DNA from: Elusimicrobiota bacterium
GTDB taxonomy: Bacteria; Elusimicrobiota; UBA8919
NCBI GenBank assembly: GCA_003452965.1
Contig: DMMW01000026.1
Location: 1 to 12,682, forward strand
Direction of reading: 5' to 3'
Length of the DNA: 12,682 bases
This document shows positions 1 to 6,581 of the stretch, piece by piece. How positions within the stretch are numbered: position 1 is the first letter of the stretch; every line of letters starts with the position of its first letter. Both the position numbers and the translations under genes were made by a program. The notes beneath the pieces are model-generated. The model worked only from the letters and a program-made list of their open reading frames with translations. It was not told the DNA's origin and made no database searches.

Positions 1-16
1 TGACAGGCAATAATAA

Positions 17-111
17 GATAGTGCGATAGTGCGGTAGTGGCGGGGTCTTCCCGCCTGTAGTTGCTCATCTGGCTTGCCCGCCAATGGTTCAGTGGAGGGG
101 TCGGCGATGTT
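17..111. repeat. Intergenic repeat module: octamer tandem, hairpin and dispersed word
   Basis: Three imperfect 8-base units stand in tandem at 17-40 (GATAGTGC, GATAGTGC, GGTAGTGG). They run into a perfect 6-bp GC hairpin, GGCGGG (39-44) with CCCGCC (50-55). The word TAGTGGCGGG at 35-44 recurs as its exact reverse complement at 1541-1550. GTGCGATAG (21-29) recurs at 6433-6441 and 6484-6492. The 21 bases at 91-111 match the reverse complement of 12662-12682 at 19 of 21 positions. The module is far richer in GC than the adjacent genes. No reading frame is recognised in 1-229; the end of an upstream gene may lie just outside the window. Confidence 0.6.
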
Positions 112-193
112 AGTTTGTAGTGGATGGATAAGCGTTTTGTAATTCTGATGACAGACGTATAGAAAAAAGTCATAAAAAAGTGGAATTTTGCTA

Positions 194-221
194 TTTACAA
201 ACTAAAAAAAATATATAAAAT
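194..221 (+). promoter_or_regulatory. Candidate sigma-70 type promoter of the pilin operon
   Basis: TTTACA (194-199) and TAAAAT (216-221) are separated by 16 bases, each one mismatch from the sigma-70 consensus. The predicted start of transcription, about 228, lies almost on the ATG at 230, and no Shine-Dalgarno sequence precedes that ATG, so the message would be nearly leaderless. The stretch is A/T-rich, so a chance match is possible. Confidence 0.4.
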
Positions 222-229
222 AGAACATA

Positions 230-1501
230 ATGAAAAATGGAAAAAATCACTCAAAAAAGGGTTCGGTTATGTTTGTAGCTATAATCCTTTTCTTTGCTAT
301 TCTAATAATTCTTGCTACTGGGGTTCAACGTATTACAACAAGTTTCAAAGAAACCAAATATCAACTTAATGCAATTGCTGAAGCAGAAAATATTGCAAGA
401 GCCGGACTAGTGGATGCTGTAAGCTGGTTTAGAAGACAAAAATCACAACCGGTAGCAAGCGGTTACCCACCAATAAAATATTCTTGGCCAGATGGAGCTT
501 TTGACCCAAAATATAATACCAATCCTTCTAAATGTGATACAATAGATGAAAGTATTGGTATTGTAAAACAATATAAATTAAGTGAGAATAATAATATCTG
601 GGTCAGATACGAAGTCCGACGACAGCAGGAATTAGCAATTTACGATCCAAATGCCGTTCACGATATTACAGCACAACGTATCTTTGATAAACAGAACGGC
701 GAAGGGCTATTATGGTCTATAGTCAGTTTCGGTTACGTTTATAATTATGTAAGTACGGCAACACCTTTTAATATAGCACCGAATAAAATAATTGCAAAAG
801 CTCAGGTTTCAACTGAAATAAGAAGAATGTATGTTAATCCACCTGTAGAAAGTGCATATATTGTAAAAGATGGAGGTACAGCAATTTCCCCTACTGTAAT
901 AATAAATATTAATGGTAAAGTGATTGGAGGAAATAATATTGGTTGTGGTCGCGTAGTAGGAGAAATACCATTAATTAAATCTGCTGGTGGCGCATTTCAA
1001 TTAAAAGATGGTGAGGTCTCAGGTAATCCAAAATTTCAATCAGGATTAGATGATCCAACAGTAAACTATGTACTTGGTGTATCATCATCTGAGTTAAAAT
1101 TATTATCTGATTATATAGTCAATAATGTAAATGACTTGCCAGATCCTTTACCCGATATGTCATTAATTTTTTTTGAAGGAGATGCTAATTTTAGTTCAAC
1201 TAAACCGTTACGTTCCAGCGGCATTCTTTTTGTGAACGGTAATCTCAATATTGCAGAAGGATCTAATAGTAATTATAGCGGATTTATTTATGTTTTAAAA
1301 AAAGCAATTATCAATCCTCCATGTCTAATTAGTGGTTGTGTAATAGCATATGATGGATTAGTACTTTCTAATCCGTCGCCCTCTGATATAGCTGAAATTG
1401 ATTATGATAGTTCAATTATTGAAATTATCCGACAACGTATGGGACATTACAGAGAAAACAAGTCATTGTTTCGTGTATTCAAACCAATGCCGGGATTATA
1501 A
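230..1501 (+). CDS. PilX/GspK-like pilus assembly protein
   Basis: This is a 423-residue envelope protein that probably joins a type IV pilus or type II secretion-like pseudopilus. A basic N-terminus (residues 1-10, ending KK) is followed by Gly11 and one hydrophobic helix at about 12-31, then a polar helix containing AIAEAENIARAGL, the usual continuation in PilX/GspK N-terminal regions. It lacks the Glu at +5 that ordinary pilins have; GspK tip pseudopilins lack it too. From about residue 205 the protein is rich in short strands and glycines, with a segment near 332-380 (ILFVNGNLNI, then GFIYV, then GCVIAYDGLVL) that suggests a right-handed beta-helix. The end (SSIIEIIRQRMGHYRENKS) resembles the tail of many PilX-like proteins. 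It is the first gene of a three-gene pilin block. The start at 230 is chosen because it supplies the basic leader. The family call is good; PilX versus GspK is undecided. Confidence 0.72.
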   Translation: MKNGKNHSKKGSVMFVAIILFFAILIILATGVQRITTSFKETKYQLNAIAEAENIARAGLVDAVSWFRRQKSQPVASGYPPIKYSWPDGAFDPKYNTNPSKCDTIDESIGIVKQYKLSENNNIWVRYEVRRQQELAIYDPNAVHDITAQRIFDKQNGEGLLWSIVSFGYVYNYVSTATPFNIAPNKIIAKAQVSTEIRRMYVNPPVESAYIVKDGGTAISPTVIININGKVIGGNNIGCGRVVGEIPLIKSAGGAFQLKDGEVSGNPKFQSGLDDPTVNYVLGVSSSELKLLSDYIVNNVNDLPDPLPDMSLIFFEGDANFSSTKPLRSSGILFVNGNLNIAEGSNSNYSGFIYVLKKAIINPPCLISGCVIAYDGLVLSNPSPSDIAEIDYDSSIIEIIRQRMGHYRENKSLFRVFKPMPGL

Positions 1502-1513
1502 AAGGCAGTGCAC

Positions 1514-1541
1514 AGAATACAGGATACAGGATACGGAATAC
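1514..1541. repeat. Heptamer tandem micro-repeat
   Basis: Four consecutive 7-base units follow the consensus RGRATAC: AGAATAC (1514-1520), AGGATAC (1521-1527), AGGATAC (1528-1534) and GGAATAC (1535-1541). The array begins 12 bases after the stop codon of the PilX-like gene and leads directly into the palindromic element at 1544-1619. Similar 7-base periodicity appears in the valS leader (7656-7669 and, on the other strand, 7712-7733). Confidence 0.65.
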
Positions 1542-1543
1542 CC

Positions 1544-1619
1544 GCCACTAATCCGCCTCCGCTCCGTCAGCCGACGGATTGGCGGATGACGGAGTAGACA
1601 GGCAGGATTAAGTAGTGGC
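1544..1619. repeat. Nested GC-rich inverted repeat between pilin genes
   Basis: The outer arms are GCCACTA (1544-1550) with TAGTGGC (1613-1619), followed by AATCC (1550-1554) with GGATT (1605-1609). The inner arms are a perfect 8-bp pair, CTCCGTCA (1562-1569) and TGACGGAG (1587-1594), around a 17-base loop. A competing pair is ATCCGCC (1551-1557) with GGCGGAT (1581-1587). In RNA this would fold strongly between the first and second genes of the operon. No U-run follows, so it does not look like an intrinsic terminator. It could instead act in mRNA processing or stability, or simply be a dispersed palindromic element. Confidence 0.65.
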
Positions 1620-1648
1620 AAAAACATTAGAACAAATTCTTAGAAATT

Positions 1649-4600
1649 ATGAAAAACAAAGGGTTTAGTTTAGTTGAAATGTTAATTACTATAGTAATTC
1701 TTTCAATCATTATATTGTCAATGACAAGAATTCAATATTTTATGAGCAAGCATACAGTTAGGATAAAAGAAAAAACATTCGCAACTCAAAAAGTGATACA
1801 GATGATGGAAGAACTTAGGTCGTTTGTATCTGGTTCAGAAAAGAAACAGATTGATGTTTTAGATGATTATGATGATGGTTCTAAATTCAATCCCATATTA
1901 TCTACAGATAGAAATATAATAGATGCCTCTGCATCCCCAAGTAATAATATACAAGTAGGGAAGGGGTGGAAATACTTTAGAAAAATTACTGTTTTAAGGA
2001 TACCGGAAGAACCTTTTACACGTAAAGTATATATTAGAATATATAAAACATCCATAACTAATCCTCTTGCTCCTATTGAGACTTTAGCAGAGACAGTAAG
2101 CGTTTTAAAAACAATAGCAACTGAATATACATCTATACAAGTTGTGGATTTATATATAATTGCGATTGAAAATGTGCCAGGATGGTGGTCTTCTATAGCC
2201 AGAATGAAACCTATGTTTGAAAGCATAATACAGGATTTGAAAACAAGATGTCCACAACTTGAAATAAGACAACATTGGATAACGCGACTCGCTTATGGAA
2301 GGGATTTACAATATCTACCATATATAAATAATACTCTTTACACTAACTCTTCTATTATGAAATATATTTATTTTTATCCAGGATTAATGAAACTATCTGG
2401 CGGTGCTGATTATATTTATTATGATGCGGATAAGATTAGAGGAAGGATAAACGTAGACGATTCTATTAAAAATGATGATGTATATGGATATGCTATGTGC
2501 GATATGTATAACCATGCAGTCCGATATCCGGAAGAAGAAAAACTATATAATGAAGCTGTAAAATTGGCAAAAGATAACGGTAAAACACCCCCCGAATACA
2601 GTTTAAGAATGTTGTTAGAAAAGATGAATTCAGAGTCGGAAAAATTTAAAAATATTATTTTAATAAACCTACACGGGGAACTTATACCTTTTCCGCCAAT
2701 GCGTAACTATTCAGATGCAGCCAAAGATCCTCAAAACGAAGACAATAAACGAGTAGTAACACATCCCGAAAAATTACGGTATTCTGCCGGTGAAGATGTA
2801 AATTTGAGAGTATATTCATATGTAACAAATCCTGATAGCTGGAGTCAAAATGCCGACGTAGACTGGATATCGATTCTTATTAAGGACACACATATTAATA
2901 GTTCAAGAATTGATATTGATAAAATTGTCGGAAACAGAAATTCAAACTATGGAAAAGATCCTGCAAATCAATTTGTTGATTATTTTCATTCTTATTCAGG
3001 TAGTGATACTCTTATAAGACTTCGTAACTCGCCCTTAAGACACGAAGAACGTGATACGTTCATTCCAGGCCAACAAAAAAAAGGTCTTAATCCGGCGTAT
3101 CGTTTATACGGCATGGAATATATTCCCTGTCCAGTAGATAATAATAATTTCAATACTGATTTAGATAGTCAGACAAATGTTAAGAACACAGCAAGATGGA
3201 TAATAAAAATTAAGGGTTTACCGAGCAATTATTATACAATAGAAACAAGAATTGGGGATAATTTAAATACCGGAACACTGACTAATAAGCCGAGCAATCT
3301 TTCAAGAACATACGTCTGGATAGGGGTGACACCGCCTGTTACGGAACAATATCAGTTTATTGGCGATCCGCGACACTGTCCCTATTTGGATACCAAGCAA
3401 AGTCATTATTATAACTGGTATTATATTCAAATACCCATAACAGGTGATTATAAAAATTTTGATCAAACAATTTCTGGTTGGGGTAATGATAGACATGAAA
3501 TTGATGTTCCAAGGTTTTTTCAGATGTATCGTCAGGGGTTATTAAACACAACAGCTATCTGGACAACTCTAAATGGTTTTTCATTTTACTATTATGGATT
3601 TGGAGGGGAATTTGGAAGTGATCAAGATCCGCTTCCATCAGCAATACCATTTCTAAAGCAACCATGGACTAATGTCAATAGTGAAGATACAAAAAGTGTT
3701 TATGTTGATGAGATTTTACCTTATACGCATGGTGTTGGTCCTGTTCTAATAAATAGTCGTATTGTTGCTGAAAGAGACAATCCTATAACATCTAATACTT
3801 GGTATGCAAAATACTGGTTAGGAGAATTATATCCTGACTCCGAATACAATCTATGGAAACAAAAAGGTAACTTAAGAACAGGTAATAATAATTTTTTTAG
3901 GACATTACACAGTGATTTTTCGGTATTTGATAGAAATAGAGAATCAGTTCGCTTAGCATCAATTGCATGTGCATCGTTTGTAAACGGTTCACCTTTAGGA
4001 ACTGATGAATATTTTAGACATGAATTCTTTGGTGGCATAGGAAATGCAACAAGTTTAGGACAAACTTTACCAGTTATATTTAATACTCCTATTTTGCAAA
4101 CAATTGGTGCTTCTCGCCCTTTTACAATTCATTTTTCAGGAAGTAAACCACCAGAGTGGAACGATACTGAATATAAAAATCAAAGGACTATAACTTCAAT
4201 ACCTGTTATTTCCGGAAAACCAAGAGTTTACTATGATTCTAACTATATAGGTTCTTTGATTGATGTTAATTCTTCGGGTTTAGTAAAATTAAACAATAAT
4301 ACTTATAATAAATCTTGTTATTTGATATTCTCCGGGCTAAATATCCAAGCGAATTTTGGGCCAGGACCTCTTGGTAAATATTCTATAACCACGTTGTTAA
4401 GAACATTTTTGGATGCAGGACAATTTACCGGTTATGAAAAGATTCCTCAAATACCGTTATTAGATCTAACAAATCCAAACACATATGATGAATTCAACAA
4501 TCCAGATACAATAAATATCCAATGGAACACTCAATGGAAACGTTGGGATGGTAATAATTATACAGCAGAATATCCCGACGATTATAGCGAATCAACTCCA

Positions 4601-4852
4601 CTTGTTTATGCTATAAAATACTCTAATGATAATGGTAAAACGTGGTATTATTGTGATGATAATAGCATTACTTTTGCAGGTAGAAAGGAAATATTAAAAA
4701 CTTTACCTATATCTTTTTCTTCATATCCATGGGATGTTTCCGATGCGTCTAAATTTCCGAAAGGTTCGTATATAATTAGAGTTGAATGCTTTAGAAAGGA
4801 TATTGACCTGCATTATGGCTATGACCAAATCCAAATTTATATCAACAGATAA
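1649..4852 (+). CDS. Giant prepilin-type protein with large unrecognised ectodomain
   Basis: A textbook class III signal, MKNKG|FSLVEM, opens the 1067-residue protein: cleavage after Gly5, Phe6 as the N-methylated residue and Glu10 at +5. A hydrophobic helix at about 6-28 follows. Ordinary pilins and pseudopilins have 120-350 residues, so this one is several times longer. The ectodomain is rich in Tyr, Asn and Asp. Around 165-180 (VVDLYIIAIENVPGWW) and 336-346 (ILINLHGELIPF) lie strand-like segments suggesting an alpha/beta domain, then mostly beta-looking sequence with a GDPRHCPYLD motif at about 572-581. The last ~110 residues (YSNDNGKTWYYC, later YIIRVECF) look like an Ig/fibronectin-III type fold. 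The inferred role is a tip or adhesive subunit of a pilus or pseudopilus. The start is set by the prepilin motif; no Shine-Dalgarno sequence is visible, so it is probably translated from the operon message. The function of the middle is unknown. Confidence 0.8.
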   Translation: MKNKGFSLVEMLITIVILSIIILSMTRIQYFMSKHTVRIKEKTFATQKVIQMMEELRSFVSGSEKKQIDVLDDYDDGSKFNPILSTDRNIIDASASPSNNIQVGKGWKYFRKITVLRIPEEPFTRKVYIRIYKTSITNPLAPIETLAETVSVLKTIATEYTSIQVVDLYIIAIENVPGWWSSIARMKPMFESIIQDLKTRCPQLEIRQHWITRLAYGRDLQYLPYINNTLYTNSSIMKYIYFYPGLMKLSGGADYIYYDADKIRGRINVDDSIKNDDVYGYAMCDMYNHAVRYPEEEKLYNEAVKLAKDNGKTPPEYSLRMLLEKMNSESEKFKNIILINLHGELIPFPPMRNYSDAAKDPQNEDNKRVVTHPEKLRYSAGEDVNLRVYSYVTNPDSWSQNADVDWISILIKDTHINSSRIDIDKIVGNRNSNYGKDPANQFVDYFHSYSGSDTLIRLRNSPLRHEERDTFIPGQQKKGLNPAYRLYGMEYIPCPVDNNNFNTDLDSQTNVKNTARWIIKIKGLPSNYYTIETRIGDNLNTGTLTNKPSNLSRTYVWIGVTPPVTEQYQFIGDPRHCPYLDTKQSHYYNWYYIQIPITGDYKNFDQTISGWGNDRHEIDVPRFFQMYRQGLLNTTAIWTTLNGFSFYYYGFGGEFGSDQDPLPSAIPFLKQPWTNVNSEDTKSVYVDEILPYTHGVGPVLINSRIVAERDNPITSNTWYAKYWLGELYPDSEYNLWKQKGNLRTGNNNFFRTLHSDFSVFDRNRESVRLASIACASFVNGSPLGTDEYFRHEFFGGIGNATSLGQTLPVIFNTPILQTIGASRPFTIHFSGSKPPEWNDTEYKNQRTITSIPVISGKPRVYYDSNYIGSLIDVNSSGLVKLNNNTYNKSCYLIFSGLNIQANFGPGPLGKYSITTLLRTFLDAGQFTGYEKIPQIPLLDLTNPNTYDEFNNPDTINIQWNTQWKRWDGNNYTAEYPDDYSESTPLVYAIKYSNDNGKTWYYCDDNSITFAGRKEILKTLPISFSSYPWDVSDASKFPKGSYIIRVECFRKDIDLHYGYDQIQIYINR

Positions 4853-5885
4853 AAGAAATAAAGTTACTGGACTAACTTTAATAGAAGTAATCATTACGCT
4901 GGCAATATTTTCTATAATTGTTGCTGCCGTGTCAGCTGTACTTACATCCACTAAAAAAGGATTTACTTCTTTTGAGGCAGCGAATACATTAAAAAAAGTT
5001 AATCAAAACTCGCTTAATAGAATCTACATAAGATTAACCGAATGTAAAAGAATTTTTCCATATATTGCTACTGAGTCCGCACCAAATTTTAATTCATATT
5101 TATCAAGGGTAACTCTAACAGGAACCCCAACTGGTTGTCCTGCAATGTTAAATGGCAGTAAGATTCCTGTTATTGAAGAATCATCTTCTATAGCTGAAGG
5201 TACAACAAATTTTATAAAAGCAAGTGTAGGAAATCGCCTTTTTTTTGCTAACAGCGATTCTTCTGAAATTTTAAAAAGTATTATAGATAGCATCGGTTTA
5301 TCCCGAACAATACGAATTGATTTATACAGATTTTATTATTATTATCTAACATCTGATAATCTGAAGTCAATTCGCTCAAAACCAAGTTATCTGCTTATTG
5401 AATGGCAAAGCGTTTATTATGCTGACTACAACCAAATAAATAACATTAATGATGCTATATTGAAAAGTAATATAATTAAATCATTATCATTAAAAAATAT
5501 TAACTACGGATGGAATACTAATGTTTTAGAAACAAATATTAATAATGCATTTTACAAACTACAATCCAACGGAATTATGGCTTTAGATTCTGGACATAAG
5601 ATAGTTAAAAATCAACATTCTATTCTAACAGAAATGCTAACTGGTTTAATGGGTGGTGGTTATAGATATGGAATATCTTCAAATACCGATTTACCCAAAA
5701 AAGTGCCACAATATGCTGACGCTGATTCTTCTGGTAACTTTCCTGGCGGTTTTGAAGTTATAGTAGTAGGGTCTACAAGCGGTAGAAAGGTACTTATACG
5801 CAGTGTTTTGGTGGCAGAAGGAACTATGCCGGGAATAATAGGAGACGATCAATTAGTATTGTGCAGTACCCGTGACCTGTGGTAG
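4815..5885 (+). CDS. Type II secretion/type IV pilus pseudopilin, GspJ-like
   Basis: From the ATG at 4815 the protein has 356 residues. Its leader ends VTG|LTLIEVIITLAIFS: cleavage after Gly19, Glu at +5 of the mature protein, then a hydrophobic helix of about 22 residues. The helix continues into a polar stretch ending KRIFPY, as in GspJ-like minor pseudopilins, and a beta-rich C-terminus. It overlaps the end of the giant pseudopilin gene by 38 bases, which suggests translational coupling. The frame is open back to a TTG at 4782, but ATG 4815 or ATG 4821 gives a normal 17-19 residue leader. AAAGGA (4795-4800) is the only nearby ribosome-binding candidate, and its spacing is long. GspJ tip complexes normally include GspI and GspK; here the partners would be the two upstream proteins. 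Confidence 0.75.
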   Translation: MAMTKSKFISTDKRNKVTGLTLIEVIITLAIFSIIVAAVSAVLTSTKKGFTSFEAANTLKKVNQNSLNRIYIRLTECKRIFPYIATESAPNFNSYLSRVTLTGTPTGCPAMLNGSKIPVIEESSSIAEGTTNFIKASVGNRLFFANSDSSEILKSIIDSIGLSRTIRIDLYRFYYYYLTSDNLKSIRSKPSYLLIEWQSVYYADYNQINNINDAILKSNIIKSLSLKNINYGWNTNVLETNINNAFYKLQSNGIMALDSGHKIVKNQHSILTEMLTGLMGGGYRYGISSNTDLPKKVPQYADADSSGNFPGGFEVIVVGSTSGRKVLIRSVLVAEGTMPGIIGDDQLVLCSTRDLW

Positions 5886-5894
5886 ATAAAAAGG

Positions 5895-6008
5895 CAAGTT
5901 AAAAGTAAAAAGTTAAAGGTTAGAATAAAGACAGGTAAAAGGGAAGAGGTTAGAAGTTAGAAAACAAGGATTTAAAATTTTAACTTTTAGCTCATAACTT
6001 TTAACTTG
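5895..6008. repeat. Long-armed inverted repeat in the convergent spacer
   Basis: CAAGTTAAAAGT (5895-5906) and ACTTTTAACTTG (5997-6008) form a perfect 12-bp inverted repeat 90 bases apart. Inside them AAAAGTTAAA (near 5908-5917) can pair with TTTAACTTTT (near 5979-5988), and GTTAG words repeat between. The element separates the plus-strand pilin operon from the minus-strand bactofilin gene, and both transcripts would end in it. T-rich tracts follow the 3' arm on the plus strand. A bidirectional terminator is possible, though the stem is AT-rich and the loop long. Confidence 0.5.
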
Positions 6009-6017
6009 ATTTTTAAA

Positions 6018-6383
6018 TTAGTCGTCGGCAGGTTCTTTTTTTATGGCGGTCATTGTGCATTTACCTTCAAATACCGCACCTTCCTGTATTGAAAGCATTT
6101 GTGTTTTAATATCACCGTAAACTTTAGAGGTGGATAATAATTCTAAACTTATTGAGGCATTGACATTCCCTGAAACCTCACCGCCTACTATGATTGACTC
6201 GGCCTTCACGTCACCTGTAAGCTTTCCGTTTTCACCTACAATAACACCCTGGGCTTTTAAAATATGTCCATCAACAAGACCATCTATACGAATTGTACCT
6301 TCTGTAGACACATCACCTTTTACTTCAGTACCCGCAGATATAATTGTTTCAATTTTACCAATATTTTCTTTTTTTCCAAACAT
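6018..6383 (-). CDS. Bactofilin (polymer-forming cytoskeletal protein)
   Basis: This 121-residue protein is a bactofilin, a family that self-assembles without nucleotide into filaments on the inner face of the membrane and positions partner proteins such as cell-wall hydrolases. After a short polar N-terminus (MFGKKENIGK), residues ~12-105 show the repeating short-strand pattern of the bactofilin beta-helix: GTEVKGDV, GTIRIDGLVDG, GKLTGDVKAESIIVGGEVSGNV, SKVYGDI and GAVFEGKC. The tail is charged (KKEPADD). The size is typical of small bactofilins. It lies downstream of the M23 peptidase on the same strand, 198 bases away. The start is supported by GGGAG (6394-6390) six bases upstream. Confidence 0.93.
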   Translation of the reverse strand: MFGKKENIGKIETIISAGTEVKGDVSTEGTIRIDGLVDGHILKAQGVIVGENGKLTGDVKAESIIVGGEVSGNVNASISLELLSTSKVYGDIKTQMLSIQEGAVFEGKCTMTAIKKEPADD

Positions 6384-6389
6384 TTTTAA

Positions 6390-6409
6390 CTCCCGTTTTT
6401 AGAATTATA
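6390..6409 (-). promoter_or_regulatory. Ribosome-binding site and possible -10 box of the bactofilin gene
   Basis: On the minus strand GGGAG (6394-6390) sits six bases before the bactofilin ATG. A perfect TATAAT (6409-6404) lies just upstream of it, which would give a transcript leader of about 14 bases. No convincing -35 box stands 16-18 bases further upstream, so the ribosome-binding site is the solid part and the promoter is tentative. Confidence 0.45.
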
Positions 6410-6432
6410 GGGTTAATTGCGTTATTAAAAGT

Positions 6433-6566
6433 GTGCGATAGCGGGGTCGTGCCTGCCCACCTACGATTTAGTGGTGGGGGATTGTGCGATAGAATATGTT
6501 GATTTATTAAATAAAAATCCTATCCTATCCCACTAACGCACCATCGCGCAATATCACGATTCTATC
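6433..6566. repeat. Composite palindromic repeat between the M23 and bactofilin genes
   Basis: GTGCGATAG occurs twice (6433-6441, 6484-6492). Several inverted pairs nest or compete: CCCACC (6456-6461) with GGTGGG (6473-6478); TTAGTGG (6468-6474) with CCACTAA (6530-6536); ATTGTGCGAT (6481-6490) with ATCGCGCAAT (6543-6552, one mismatch that is a G-U pair in RNA); and GATAGAAT (6488-6495) with ATTCTATC (6559-6566). The word CCTATCCC followed by CTAA (6524-6536) recurs in the valS leader (7718-7729). The element would lie in the mRNA if the two minus-strand genes are co-transcribed, and it may lower read-through into the bactofilin gene. Confidence 0.6.
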
Positions 6567-6581
6567 AACCCTAAAACTCCG

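Noticed and set aside
17..111. Possible CRISPR-like repeat array
   Set aside because: The units are 7-8 bases, directly adjacent and imperfect, with no spacers of uniform length and no cas genes.
1398..1589. Open frame of 63 codons across the end of the PilX-like gene
   Set aside because: It lies mostly inside the real gene in another frame and runs into the heptamer and palindrome repeats; its protein is a translation of repeats with no start signal.
3721..4038. Minus-strand open frame of 105 codons within the giant pseudopilin gene
   Set aside because: There is no ribosome-binding site or recognisable domain, and the plus-strand gene is intact through the region.
4782..4814. TTG start for the GspJ-like gene
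   Set aside because: It would add 11 residues to an already sufficient leader. ATG 4815 or 4821 gives a normal prepilin leader.
6130..6402. Plus-strand open frame of 90 codons
   Set aside because: It is antisense to the bactofilin gene, whose family match and ribosome-binding site are clear.
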